Source of the DNA: an uncultured Pirellulaceae bacterium
GTDB lineage: Bacteria; Planctomycetota; Planctomycetia; Pirellulales; Pirellulaceae
Direction: 5' to 3'
NCBI GenBank assembly: GCA_905480545.1
Contig: CAJQQR010000038.1
Location: 42,632-106,631 of the forward strand
DNA: 64,000 bases
Shown here: positions 27,790-37,771 of the stretch, piece by piece
Numbering within the stretch: position 1 is the stretch's first letter
Layout of the letters: each line of letters starts with the position of its first letter
The notes under the pieces: model-generated
Seen by the model: only the letters and a program-made list of their open reading frames with translations
The model's database searches: none
What the model was told of the DNA's origin: nothing
Made by a program: the position numbers and the translations under genes

Positions 27790-30192
27790 TCAATTCCCTG
27801 GCGTACCACCTCCACCGCCACCTAGGCCACCTCGATTGCCGCCTGGACCACCATCACCAAATCCACTCATGCCTGATTTTTTCTTGGTGGGCTTGGGCGT
27901 ATCGCTTTCAACATACGTGAGACGATTGAAGTCGCCGACATCATCCAACTCATTGCGGAGCGAAAACCGGCCACTTCCATCGAACACCAATACTTCGCCT
28001 GGGGTGACGTATTCATCTTTTGAATTCACGGCCTTGATCGTTCTCGTAGGCGTCACATCGAGCACAATCCCGCGAGAATTGAATAAATAATCTGTGAATT
28101 TGCCATCGATCGGCTCTCCATCTTCGCCAACCTGCGGATCGCCAATAATTCGAATCGTGGAATCGAGCGGGTTAAAAATCTCCGCTTGTGAAGAAAACAC
28201 CAACGGGGAACCAGCAGATACATCGGTCTTACCCGGCACACTCAAAGCGATCTTCGGATCCTGTACCAATACAACCATTTTCGCTGTTGGATCGGCGTCG
28301 AAAAATTCAACGTTTTGAGCTCGACGAATAGTCAACGGATCGACGCCGCCGGAAACGAATTGGTCAGACAATGGGGCGAACGTGACTGGCTGGGACACAC
28401 CACTTTCGGGGCCAATCATTCCATATTTTTTGACGATGTCTTTATCCTCCAAATCAGCCGGCCCCAAGGCTTTGATCTTTAAAATTTCTGGACGGACGCT
28501 TCCAGCCAAATCGCTATCAGAGATCGCTTCGTTGCCCAACATTTCTAATTCAATGGTGGCCTTCAACTCCGCAATTTTATTCCGATTGTCTTCTTCACCT
28601 TCTTTTCCTGAACCGGAACCGGAACCGCCGCTCATTCGACCGTCGCCGGTCATATTGCCGCCGGCACTTTCGCCATCTCCTGCTGACGCACCACTGCCGC
28701 CACCGCCGGAAGACGGACCTTCACGACCGCTATTCATGCCGCCCATCCCAGAAACCATCTTGCGTTTTTCACCCTTGACAAAAGCCATCGGGAGATTGGG
28801 ATTGGAAAGAATAACACTTACTTTATATTCGAGCTTATCACCCTCTTTGATCTTGGGAGACTGCCCCGTCAGAAGGTCAAAGAACCTCACCTGCTTGAAT
28901 TCGGGCGAGGTGCCAGACGTTGGGTACTTTACGACTTTTTTCGCATCACCATTCTCATCTTCCTCATCTTCCTCGCCTGAACCGTTAAAGTTGTTTAGGT
29001 TGTTAAAACCCGAGGAACCTTCATCACTCGATTCACCGCCGTCGTCTTTTTCGGCATCCATCCCGACCAAGAAATCTCTGACTTTCAACTTTGGATGCGT
29101 GACAAAATCGTCAAAATTGGTCATCAAAATCGATGGAATGGGGGCATTGATAAATGGATCGTATTTGTCAGCTTCGACCAAATTTGGGACCAAAACGGGG
29201 GTTACAAGCTCGTTAGCCTGCTTCACTGCATCGGAGACATCGACCCATTCGCCACCATTAATCCGCCGATAAACGATCAACCCGATGTATTTTGGATAGT
29301 CTATTTCAGGACTGTATTTTCTTGTGCCAGCCAACGCCTTTTCGTATGCCTCAAACTGCTTCTTGAATGGAATCAATCCGGTGACACTTACCATTTGCCT
29401 CTGAATCACACCACCATTTTCGATGCCACCTGCTGGAACGCCTTCCATTTCAGCCAAGAGGTAGCTGGGCACAGACTTTGTTGGATAGGTTGGACCAGCG
29501 GATTTATTACCACCAGCACCCATTCCACCATTACCACCCATCCCACCGGCACCCGATCCGGATCCAGCGCCACTTCCATCTTGCATGCTACCGTTACCCG
29601 ACATTCCACCAGCACCTGACCCGGATCCACCACCAAGTCCGCCACGCGAACCGCCGCTATTTGATTTTTTCTCTGGTCGCTCCTCTTCAACGACAAGAGG
29701 CGCCATCGCAAGTTGATTGATCGCGCCGCCACCAATCTTCTGACCTGCAAGATACTGGTAGCCAAACTGGGCGTTCACATCCTGAACAGCAAACACTTCC
29801 GGTTTCATGCGTTTGGGCTTTGACGATTCCTGAAGGTTTCCGATGGGCGGTGCGGGATAAACTGACGCATCAATCTTGTCCGCCAACAAACGCTCAACCT
29901 TTTTGGGAATACCCAAGTTAGGAACCCGATAGGTTTTGAAGCTGGGTTCTTCATCGGAACCGGTATCTTCGTCCCATTTCGTGGACGCAATGTTGTTCTC
30001 CGACCTTGCGGCCGAGTCAATCAACTTCTTCGGGCTAACCTTACTATCATCGAATACTTCACGGGAGAAACCGAAATAGACAAACAACAACAATAAGACG
30101 GCGCATGTTGCGAAAACCGCCTTCTCGCAATGTCTGACGGCCATTTTTTTAAGGCCGTCACTGCTCAAGTCAAGTTTTGCTTTTTTTGCCAT
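27790..30192 (-). CDS. Single-pass membrane protein with Gly/Ser/Met-rich regions, linked to PilM
   Basis: 800 residues. A short cytosolic N-terminus (KKAKLDLSSDGLKKMAVRHC) precedes one membrane segment (AVFATCAVLLLLFVYFGF, about 25-42), so most of the protein is outside the membrane. Low-complexity stretches rich in Gly, Ser, Met and Asn (about 185-240, 485-540 and the C-terminus) separate beta-rich segments without known motif, such as IVYRRINGGEWVDVSDAVKQ. It is third in a set with PilM-PilN and a PilO-like protein and shares the Gly/Ser/Met-rich style with the second. A role as a periplasmic part of a type IV pilus or secretion-like machine is inference from position. Confidence 0.7.
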   Translation of the reverse strand: MAKKAKLDLSSDGLKKMAVRHCEKAVFATCAVLLLLFVYFGFSREVFDDSKVSPKKLIDSAARSENNIASTKWDEDTGSDEEPSFKTYRVPNLGIPKKVERLLADKIDASVYPAPPIGNLQESSKPKRMKPEVFAVQDVNAQFGYQYLAGQKIGGGAINQLAMAPLVVEEERPEKKSNSGGSRGGLGGGSGSGAGGMSGNGSMQDGSGAGSGSGAGGMGGNGGMGAGGNKSAGPTYPTKSVPSYLLAEMEGVPAGGIENGGVIQRQMVSVTGLIPFKKQFEAYEKALAGTRKYSPEIDYPKYIGLIVYRRINGGEWVDVSDAVKQANELVTPVLVPNLVEADKYDPFINAPIPSILMTNFDDFVTHPKLKVRDFLVGMDAEKDDGGESSDEGSSGFNNLNNFNGSGEEDEEDENGDAKKVVKYPTSGTSPEFKQVRFFDLLTGQSPKIKEGDKLEYKVSVILSNPNLPMAFVKGEKRKMVSGMGGMNSGREGPSSGGGGSGASAGDGESAGGNMTGDGRMSGGSGSGSGKEGEEDNRNKIAELKATIELEMLGNEAISDSDLAGSVRPEILKIKALGPADLEDKDIVKKYGMIGPESGVSQPVTFAPLSDQFVSGGVDPLTIRRAQNVEFFDADPTAKMVVLVQDPKIALSVPGKTDVSAGSPLVFSSQAEIFNPLDSTIRIIGDPQVGEDGEPIDGKFTDYLFNSRGIVLDVTPTRTIKAVNSKDEYVTPGEVLVFDGSGRFSLRNELDDVGDFNRLTYVESDTPKPTKKKSGMSGFGDGGPGGNRGGLGGGGGGTPGN

Positions 30193-30258
30193 CGTTTTTC
30201 TCCGAAAATTGCTGGCGAACTAAAAATGTGTTTTGAATTAATATGCGAGGAACTGCGA

Positions 30259-31797
30259 CTAAGGAGTCGGGTTCGTCTGATCGTCGCCGTTGCTTTCAAA
30301 CAACGCCTGATCGACTTTGTTATACAGGTAGACGTAGCCATAGATTTCAACAGGCTTTGTGTATCCTTCATCGTCAAGGGCCATTGCTTGCCCTTGCGAC
30401 TTGCGATTACCGCCACCACCGCCGCCGGCCTCGCCTGCCGATCCGCCGCTTCCACCCGCGCCGCTTGGACCGTTCATCCGGTCATTTCCACCACCAGCTC
30501 CGCCAGCTCCACCAGCTCCGCCGCCAACTTTCCCCCCCGCCTCAGAGATGTCTTCCGGCGTATGAAGGTTTACTTTTAGCTTGCGGACTTCCAGCGGAAA
30601 ACTCGCGTTGGAACAGTTGGCTAGAAGATTTTGAATCTCACGAGAGTCCATTTGCAGACCAATTCGAATCTTCACTCGCTTGGCGATCTTCCACGGAATC
30701 TTTTTCTTATCGGTTGATTTAGAGGCGTATATCGCCCGGTAATCCTTCGAAGCAATATCTTTCCCATTGGCATCGACGTAGCGTCCTTCGATCGGATCCT
30801 CGGACTTTGCACGCTTTGATCCGCTGGCTGCCCCCATACCACCCGCACCAGAGCCAGATCCACCAGCAGCATTCATTCCTCCAGCACCCATGCCACTTCC
30901 TGAACCACCTGCCTTGCTACTGCCTGCTGAGCGAGTTGACTCCGGAATGTCTGCTAATTTGCCGATCAAGATGTGATCGACTCGCTTAATTGGCGAAAGA
31001 TCATTTGCATAAACGTCACCCTTGGCAAACGCTGTTTTCCGGACGATGTCTTGTAGCACCGATTTCAAAATCCAAAGGTCTTCCGTCCGGTAAAGCACTT
31101 GTAAACTGTAAGGAATGTTTCGCCCGTCTGGATCAATATTCCAAGTGCTCTTGTAATTGGTAAAACGATCCTGCCAAAACTCCTGATTCTGCTTTCTCCA
31201 AATGATAATTTCGTCGTCCATGGCCGCGTCTTTTTCAAAATTTGGCTTCCATTGTGCTCCGATGATTCCCGCTAAACCCGGAAGGACTTTCTTAATTTTT
31301 TCACCGTAGTTGATCCGAATGGTTTCAGGAATGACTTCCTTCTCGACGTTGGTGTCGGGGTCAAATTTGATCGATTCAGCGGGAAGCAGTGCACGAAAAT
31401 CAAAATTTGCAACTTCGATTTCCTTTTTCGGAAAGACCTGAATCGCCTCTTGCGTCTTGTACTTTGCTCCCCATGCGGAACCGGTCGCAGCTGCCGCCTT
31501 CGCCAAAACCAGCTTCATTTGCTCGGTGGTTTCTTCATTGGGGTGCCGTTTCAGGTCAACGCCTGCGCCCCCATCTTTGCCGCTATCATCCTTGGGACTG
31601 ACATCCACACCGGCGTTTTGCAAACTCTTTGCGGTACTGTCGGTCTGTTTAATCGCTGCAATGCGATCTTGTTCCTGTTTATAAATCCCACCGTTTGCGA
31701 TGTAATAAACGACAGTACAAGCAATCAACGTCAAACAACAAAATATCCAAAACCAATGTTTCTTCATGCCGTCGATGAGCGGTTTTATCTGATCCAT
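30259..31797 (-). CDS. PilO-like membrane protein with Gly-rich linkers
   Basis: 512 residues. One N-terminal membrane segment (HWFWIFCCLTLIACTVVYYI, about 14-33) is followed by a helical stretch, as in PilO. The C-terminal part has KIRIGLQMDSREIQNLLANC then SNASFPLEVRKLKVNL, which resembles the ferredoxin-like domain of PilO, where a short strand and helix precede FPL.V..L.V. Two Gly/Ser/Met/Asn-rich segments (about 290-330 and 425-475) are inserted. It lies 147 bp downstream of the PilM-PilN gene and 66 bp before the 800-residue protein. PilO assignment is plausible but not secure. Confidence 0.6.
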   Translation of the reverse strand: MDQIKPLIDGMKKHWFWIFCCLTLIACTVVYYIANGGIYKQEQDRIAAIKQTDSTAKSLQNAGVDVSPKDDSGKDGGAGVDLKRHPNEETTEQMKLVLAKAAAATGSAWGAKYKTQEAIQVFPKKEIEVANFDFRALLPAESIKFDPDTNVEKEVIPETIRINYGEKIKKVLPGLAGIIGAQWKPNFEKDAAMDDEIIIWRKQNQEFWQDRFTNYKSTWNIDPDGRNIPYSLQVLYRTEDLWILKSVLQDIVRKTAFAKGDVYANDLSPIKRVDHILIGKLADIPESTRSAGSSKAGGSGSGMGAGGMNAAGGSGSGAGGMGAASGSKRAKSEDPIEGRYVDANGKDIASKDYRAIYASKSTDKKKIPWKIAKRVKIRIGLQMDSREIQNLLANCSNASFPLEVRKLKVNLHTPEDISEAGGKVGGGAGGAGGAGGGNDRMNGPSGAGGSGGSAGEAGGGGGGNRKSQGQAMALDDEGYTKPVEIYGYVYLYNKVDQALFESNGDDQTNPTP

Positions 31798-31944
31798 AAC
31801 TTACATCCGATGTTTAAAATTTAAGCTTCGTTTGCTGTGTGGCCAATCACCCGAAAACATTTAAGCAAAGGGCAACCAACCGTGTGAGTTCTCAATGGGC
31901 CATCTTGCCACCCTTAATGTTGAAGCAAGATCGCAAGCTTGTCA

Positions 31945-34443
31945 CTAATTTTGTTTTGGCGGAGCAGACTGCCCTGCCCCTTTCTTTGCATCGCCGCTTC
32001 CTGCAGGACCACCCTTTGGAGGATTTTGCTTGCCCGGATCTTGCTTGCCCGGATCACTGGCGGCAGGGCCTTTTGCGTTTGCATTCTTACCAGGTTGATT
32101 TTTCCCAGCTTTACCTGCCGCATTCTTTCCGGCTCCCTTGGTACTTGCTTTTTTGCCCGCAGCGTTTTTGCCCGCAGCGTTCTGGCCCGCATTTCCACCG
32201 TTTTGCTGTTTGGCCTTTTTCTTGTCTTCGGCTGCTTTCTTCTTTGCAGCTTCCTTACGATCGTTCTCTCGATCTTCAAAAGTTTTGGGAGTCCAAGCGA
32301 TTTCCAAACGAAATCGATAACGCAAGACTTCCCAAGTGGGAGAATATTTTCGTTTTTCTTCATCGGTCCAAGTGGACGGATCGGTTTCGGGGACCTTTCC
32401 GTCCTCCAAAAACTTTGCGTAGTAAGGATTGTCGATCTCAACCGGTTGCGGAATATCATTTACGCCAGGCAAAACCACAATCGTCGGGTACGTCAACCCA
32501 ATGCTGGGAAAGTCCGTCTCTTCTCCCTGAAAATTCATTTTCCCGTAAAGCAAATTTCTGATCAGGGTGTTTCGAACGTACTCACGACCCCGGTCCTTCG
32601 CATCCTTATATTTTTCCCCATCGTTATGGTCGTGATAGCAATTGAGAACTAAAACTCGCCCTGGCCCCTTCAGATCAGCACCAGGTGCTGGCCCTTTTGC
32701 GGCGTTTCCAGCACTATTTTTGTCGTTTTTAGAGGCATTTTTCTTCTCTGATCCGTTTGCGTTCTTGTCACCTTCTGCACCGTCGCCCGACTCTTCACCA
32801 ACTGCACTCGGGTCAGGAAAGGGCTCCAACCCGCGGACGGTCGTGGTGTAATCACCAAGCGATTTATTCCTATCGCCCACAAGCTTCCACCAACTATCCA
32901 TCTTGTCGTATTGGACCCATTCAAAATTATCTACGAGAATGACTTCGCGGTCACTGTGATCCTCGTTCAGTGGGTTAAAAAGCTCTCCCATCTTTCCGTA
33001 GGCCGGAAAAGCCTGATAAACAGCTGAATAAATCTCTGGCGCCAATCGGAACTGATCGCGAGGCTGTGCCAATTCTCGGTTCAAGGCTTTGTAAAGTCCG
33101 TGCTGCTTGGTCTGTTCTTCATCCAGCTTGATCCACCGTTGGCTGATTCCGGAGACGCGTGCTACGGCCGAGTCCGCTTGCCCCCAAGTTTTACCCTCGA
33201 TTACGCGTTCAGGGTGGACTTTCCAATACCCATTGGCGGAAAACAATAGCGAACAGGTCAACCCAACCATCAGTGCGCCCAATGACGCCAATGCCCAAGG
33301 CTTTTTTGCCCGAACCAATCGCTCAATCAAAAACTCCTGCGGAAGCAGGTTTGTCTCAATCCGCGATTCATTCAAACCTTGAAGGCACAAACCATACGCG
33401 ACGTTAAAACTGAGAATGTTCTCCGTGAAGGTCTTTTGGTTGATGACAACGTCACCCTCCAAAGTCGGAAACTTGTCGAACTTTACGATCTCGGTTTCCA
33501 AACTTTTGATCAAAAACTGACGCAAACCAGGCAATTTGGCGGCATTTCCAACCATGACCATCCGGCCAATGGTCGCATTCTTATTGATCCCACGAAAATA
33601 GGACAATGAACGCTGAATCTCCGTGACCAAATCATTGAAAACCGGACGCATCGCTTGAAAAAGCGTTTTCGGATCTTCCGCCAAACGCGTATTGCGTTTC
33701 AGATGCTCTGCTTTCGTGAAAGTAAGTTTAAGCTCCCTTGAAAGCTGCTTAGTAAAGTGGTTTCCACCAATGGGGATATTTCGCATCCACAAGTTGACAC
33801 CATTGGTGACGACCAAGTCCGTCGTTTCTGTACCCAACGCCAGCAACACGAGTGATTCAGGTGGATTTTCCGGATCAATTTCATCATCTTCGGAAACATC
33901 ACCCAGAATATCGCGAACGACAAAATTGAATGCTGAAAGCGGAGAAAGCTGAATGTAGTCGACTTCAATTCCAGAGTCAGTGAACGGTTGAAGTGCCCGG
34001 TAAACCGCCTCACGCTTCATTGCGAACAGGCCGACTTCAGCATCGACGATTAGTCCATCAACTTCATTTCCACCAATTTTCTGGTAATCCCAAATCACGT
34101 CCTCGAGCGGAAACGGAATCTGTTGTTTTGCTTCGTATTTTACAATGTCCGGCAGGGTCTTCGTGTCGACCGGTGGTGGCTTGAAGAATCGCGAAAGTCC
34201 CGCTTGTCCCGTCACGGAGATAGCAACTTTGTCTCCTTTTACATCATTTCGGGACAAAAACTGCTCTAACGCCTCTTTAATGAGCTCCTCGGGCTCGACA
34301 TCGGGCTGACTGAGGATCTTGGGATATTCGACGAAATCAAAAGCATCAGCGATGACTTCGCCGTTTTCACCGGGGACGCATCGAAGTGCTTTCAAAGAGC
34401 ACTGTCCAATATCAATACCCCAAACTGCTTGAACCTTGGCCAT
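31945..34443 (-). CDS. pilM: PilM-PilN fusion, type IV pilus inner-membrane platform protein
   Basis: 832 residues from the ATG at 34443. Residues 1-355 are the actin-like ATPase PilM: WGIDIGQCSLKALRC (phosphate 1), SVTGQAGLSRFFKPPPVD, KYEAKQQIPFPLEDVIWDYQ, MVGNAAKLPGLRQFL. The chain then continues with ETNLLPQEFLIERLVRAKKP (about 363-382) and a membrane segment (WALASLGALMVGLTCSLLF, about 383-401). NLLP is the peptide by which PilN normally docks on PilM, so both proteins are joined here. Behind the membrane segment come about 430 residues, including a long Lys/Ala/Gly/Asn-rich low-complexity C-terminus (with two 15-bp duplications). Free PilM is about 350 residues, so the extension more than doubles it. 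Confidence 0.85.
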   Translation of the reverse strand: MAKVQAVWGIDIGQCSLKALRCVPGENGEVIADAFDFVEYPKILSQPDVEPEELIKEALEQFLSRNDVKGDKVAISVTGQAGLSRFFKPPPVDTKTLPDIVKYEAKQQIPFPLEDVIWDYQKIGGNEVDGLIVDAEVGLFAMKREAVYRALQPFTDSGIEVDYIQLSPLSAFNFVVRDILGDVSEDDEIDPENPPESLVLLALGTETTDLVVTNGVNLWMRNIPIGGNHFTKQLSRELKLTFTKAEHLKRNTRLAEDPKTLFQAMRPVFNDLVTEIQRSLSYFRGINKNATIGRMVMVGNAAKLPGLRQFLIKSLETEIVKFDKFPTLEGDVVINQKTFTENILSFNVAYGLCLQGLNESRIETNLLPQEFLIERLVRAKKPWALASLGALMVGLTCSLLFSANGYWKVHPERVIEGKTWGQADSAVARVSGISQRWIKLDEEQTKQHGLYKALNRELAQPRDQFRLAPEIYSAVYQAFPAYGKMGELFNPLNEDHSDREVILVDNFEWVQYDKMDSWWKLVGDRNKSLGDYTTTVRGLEPFPDPSAVGEESGDGAEGDKNANGSEKKNASKNDKNSAGNAAKGPAPGADLKGPGRVLVLNCYHDHNDGEKYKDAKDRGREYVRNTLIRNLLYGKMNFQGEETDFPSIGLTYPTIVVLPGVNDIPQPVEIDNPYYAKFLEDGKVPETDPSTWTDEEKRKYSPTWEVLRYRFRLEIAWTPKTFEDRENDRKEAAKKKAAEDKKKAKQQNGGNAGQNAAGKNAAGKKASTKGAGKNAAGKAGKNQPGKNANAKGPAASDPGKQDPGKQNPPKGGPAGSGDAKKGAGQSAPPKQN
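32026..32055. repeat. 15-bp in-frame tandem duplication
   Basis: TTGCTTGCCCGGATC twice exactly, within the low-complexity tail of the PilM-PilN gene; it duplicates the pentapeptide DPGKQ. Confidence 0.85.
32150..32179. repeat. 15-bp in-frame tandem duplication
   Basis: TTTTTGCCCGCAGCG twice exactly, in the same tail; it duplicates the pentapeptide NAAGK. Confidence 0.85.
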
Positions 34444-34960
34444 CAAAATTCCTCAAGAATTGCCGCTTCTAAGTCAACAACGTGCAAACGCCGGCTGTAT
34501 TTCAACCATTTTCGTTTTCCACGTTGATTCTAGTTGTGATTGTGCGTCGTTGCGACCAGAATTGTCGCAATTTGTGACGAGTCGGTAATTAAACCGTATT
34601 AATTAACTCTACAAGACCAAGCAGTTTTCTGTCAATTATTTTGGGTGCTGCCGTGCACTTCGGTCTGAAACCGTTGTCGTCAATTGACATTCGCGGTAAA
34701 ATCCGCGTTTTCGTTAGGTTTTTGCCGAAAGTTGACCATACACAAGGCGCTTTCGATCTATGCTAAACCATGCGAAGCCGATCAACTCAAACGACATTGT
34801 TTCTACAGCATTGACTTGATTCGTTGGCTTCGTTTGAAGAAAAAGCTTTTCTGATGCGGCAGTTTCCCCCCGTAAACGCATTTGCCATTTCCCGACCAAT
34901 CATCGGATTGCGACGGACCTTGGGAAAACTCGAATCGCTTTTACGCCCCTTGAAGTTGCC
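34444..34960. other. Divergent promoter region
   Basis: About 515 bp between the pilus gene set and the GH38-like gene on the opposite strand. It must hold both promoters. Small open frames look spurious; no hairpin or repeat stands out. Confidence 0.5.
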
Positions 34961-37771
34961 ATGAAGTATAAAAATCTCGCCATTTTACTCACTTGTCATA
35001 GCCTCGAAGACTTCCCTGTTCATCATGAGGGGGAAGAAGCAGAGAGTCTTTTGGCGAACTGGACCGCACTTTGGCATCCGAAATTGATCGCCGATGCCGA
35101 AAAACTCCCCGAGTGGCTACGCACCTTTGAAGTCCCAGAAGATTGTTCGGGGTACTTATTGCTCTGCCCGATCACAAGCGATACCGAATTGCAAACCGGT
35201 TTCGCTCAGCGTGCGAAAGAAGAAGGCGGGAAACTAATCCGCCGAAAAACCGATCGAACGGAAATTCTGGATTTGATTTTCGAGGATTCGGACCAGATCA
35301 ATATTTCTGACGAGCTGGTCGCCGATTTCCTGGCGCTTGGCTATTGCTTTCTCCAAATTCAGCTGCTGACCAGGCAACTTCGATATTCAAGTAACTTAGA
35401 TGAAGTTTATTTTTCAAGCTTGGTGGTCGCCGGTGCTAAAGCAGCCGTCGCCAACGAAGACCAACTTGCAACGGAAAAACTTCAGGCGGCATTCGATTTA
35501 CTTATGGAAGAGCGGGACAACTATTACCCCGTTAATGCCCTTTTAATCGATTTGACATTGGTCGCAGAAACGACGTTAGGAAAACGCTTCCAATCGCAAC
35601 TGGAAAACCAATCGCATCCAACCAATTTACTTGTCACCGGTGAAGTCGCCGATCGCATTGCCGCCGATCCTGCGTTGAGAGAAAAAGTTTCGGATCTGAT
35701 CCAATCTGAAAAACTTTCTATCGTCGGAGGAACACAAACCGAATCGCGAATACCGCTTCTTTCCACTGAATGCCTGATCGATGAATTTGCCCGCGGACAA
35801 GCGACGTATCAAAACGCCCTGAATGCAAAAGTGGATTTCTTCGGACGACGACGATTTGGTCTGGCGACCAGCTTGCCACAACTCCTGGAACATTTCGGAT
35901 TCAAAGGTGCCTTTCATTTCACTTTGGATGACGGGCGCTTCCCTGAGGGCATGCAGATCAAGTCCTTCTGGGAAGGCGACGGAGAAGCTCGCGTCGAAAT
36001 TTTCGGAAAGATTCCCTTTGACGCCAATCAACCTGGGCATTTTCTGAACTTGGGCGTGAAGATCGGTGAATCGTTTGACATGGATCACTCGGCAGCGATT
36101 TGTTTTGTGCATTGGCCTGGCCAAAACTGCGTTTGGTTCGATGACCTAAAACGCATCAGCAAATTTGGATCAGTGCTTGGCAAATTCGTCTCACCAGCGG
36201 AATTTCTTTCCGAAATGGATGAGCCTTACCAACATGATCGATTTACGACAGACCAATATCAGTCGCCCTACTTCAAACAAGCCATCATTCGCAACCAAAG
36301 TAATCCGATTTCACGGTCAATCGATTACTGGAGGCGAATACAAAAACTGGATGGAATCAAAACACTTGCGTTCCTCACTTCGATTTTTTCGAACGATGAA
36401 TCCGCCGCAAAATTTGACGCTGTTCATCGCCATCAAATCATCAACGACTTCGAATCGTTAGACAATGATCGAAACGAGTCGCTCGACAACACACTGGATA
36501 AGAAACAATCGGAGTTCGCTGCAAAATTTGTCGAAGCAATCTCGCACGACGCCCCAGGCGTCCACCCATCGGAAACCAAATGGGTTGCCCTCAATCCAAG
36601 TAGCTCAGTCGATCGCAAATCGTTGCTTGTTGAGCACGAAGCGGGGATACCGAATGTTGAAAAACCTATTTACGCCACTTCGTTCGTTGACGAAAACAAA
36701 TCACAAGCCCACGTTATTTGCGATGTCCCATCCATGGGATACGTTTCATTTTCCACAACAAAAACGAACGCATCTTCGCCCAAGAACTCTTTGATTGTCG
36801 AAGAGCAGGCTCTGCGAAACGAATTTATCGAAGTCATTATCGATCGATCCACTGGTGGAATTCGCGCCGTTCATGATTACAAGACTCGAGGCAATCGGAT
36901 TTCCCAAGTCTTGGCATACCGGGCCAAATCCAAGCATGATGATTCACGCTTCGTCTATTCCAAAATGGAAATCGACTCTTGCGAGACGACAAAAAACTCA
37001 ACGACATTAGGCGAAATTACTACCTCGGGACGATTGATGTTCGGCAGCGAAAAAGTTGCGACAGTGAAACAAAAGTTTCAGCTGTTTCGAGGCAGCCGAG
37101 TGATTCAATTCGAGTGCGAACTTTCGGAATTAGACACTCCCAAAAGTGACCCTTGGAACTGGTACTTTGCATCTCGTTTCGCCTACAACGATGAAAGCTC
37201 TTTGATTTCGTCCACCGTCAATCAAACGCGACAATCGATTGAGACCAATCGTTTTGAAGCCCCTCATTACATCGATCTCGAAACGCTAAAGTCCCGGACG
37301 ACGATTTTAACCGGTGGCGCGCCCTATCATGTTCGACGTGGGGACCGATACATTGATTCGATCTTAATTGTCAAAGGCGAACAAAAGCGGAAGTTCAAAT
37401 TTGGAATCGGTGTGGATCTTCCCAATCCACTTTCCTATGCAAACAGCTTGTTATCGGACCCATTGCTTGTTGCAACGCACCAAAGCTTAAAACCCGAATA
37501 CTGTTGGCTTTTCCACCTGGACTCCAAAAATGTGTTGGTGACAAACTGGTCGCCCTTATTTGAAGATGGAAAAGCAATTGGATTTCGAGCTCGAATGATC
37601 GAAACGATGGGCCGTGAATCGAAATTCAAATTGAGCGCCTTTAAGGAAATCAAATACGCCAACCGAGTGAACTTCGCAGGTAAGGTGGCTTCAGAATTGA
37701 AAGCCAAAGACGGCAAAATAGCGATCCATTTGGCACCCAATCAACTGATGGAAATCGAGGTGAAATGGTGA
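34961..37771 (+). CDS. GH38-like (alpha-mannosidase-related) protein
   Basis: 936 residues without a signal peptide. The C-terminal half has features of the GH38 beta domain: NEFIEVIIDRSTGGIRAVHD, RVIQFECELSELD and a final beta sheet. The N-terminal half resembles the GH38 catalytic barrel in layout (SIVGGTQTESRIPLL, FGRRRFGLATSLPQLLEHFG, GAFHFTLDDGRFPEG), but the early metal-binding His-x-Asp of true mannosidases is not evident: the corresponding start reads LTCHSLEDFPVHH. It may be a divergent or inactive relative. It overlaps cmk by 7 bp, so they are translationally coupled, an unexpected partner for a glycosidase. Confidence 0.65.
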   Translation: MKYKNLAILLTCHSLEDFPVHHEGEEAESLLANWTALWHPKLIADAEKLPEWLRTFEVPEDCSGYLLLCPITSDTELQTGFAQRAKEEGGKLIRRKTDRTEILDLIFEDSDQINISDELVADFLALGYCFLQIQLLTRQLRYSSNLDEVYFSSLVVAGAKAAVANEDQLATEKLQAAFDLLMEERDNYYPVNALLIDLTLVAETTLGKRFQSQLENQSHPTNLLVTGEVADRIAADPALREKVSDLIQSEKLSIVGGTQTESRIPLLSTECLIDEFARGQATYQNALNAKVDFFGRRRFGLATSLPQLLEHFGFKGAFHFTLDDGRFPEGMQIKSFWEGDGEARVEIFGKIPFDANQPGHFLNLGVKIGESFDMDHSAAICFVHWPGQNCVWFDDLKRISKFGSVLGKFVSPAEFLSEMDEPYQHDRFTTDQYQSPYFKQAIIRNQSNPISRSIDYWRRIQKLDGIKTLAFLTSIFSNDESAAKFDAVHRHQIINDFESLDNDRNESLDNTLDKKQSEFAAKFVEAISHDAPGVHPSETKWVALNPSSSVDRKSLLVEHEAGIPNVEKPIYATSFVDENKSQAHVICDVPSMGYVSFSTTKTNASSPKNSLIVEEQALRNEFIEVIIDRSTGGIRAVHDYKTRGNRISQVLAYRAKSKHDDSRFVYSKMEIDSCETTKNSTTLGEITTSGRLMFGSEKVATVKQKFQLFRGSRVIQFECELSELDTPKSDPWNWYFASRFAYNDESSLISSTVNQTRQSIETNRFEAPHYIDLETLKSRTTILTGGAPYHVRRGDRYIDSILIVKGEQKRKFKFGIGVDLPNPLSYANSLLSDPLLVATHQSLKPEYCWLFHLDSKNVLVTNWSPLFEDGKAIGFRARMIETMGRESKFKLSAFKEIKYANRVNFAGKVASELKAKDGKIAIHLAPNQLMEIEVKW

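Noticed and set aside
28382..30722. Long plus-strand frames (up to 296 codons) opposite the Gly-rich membrane proteins
   Set aside because: Codon-biased antisense shadows: the minus-strand frames carry start, membrane segment and operon context.
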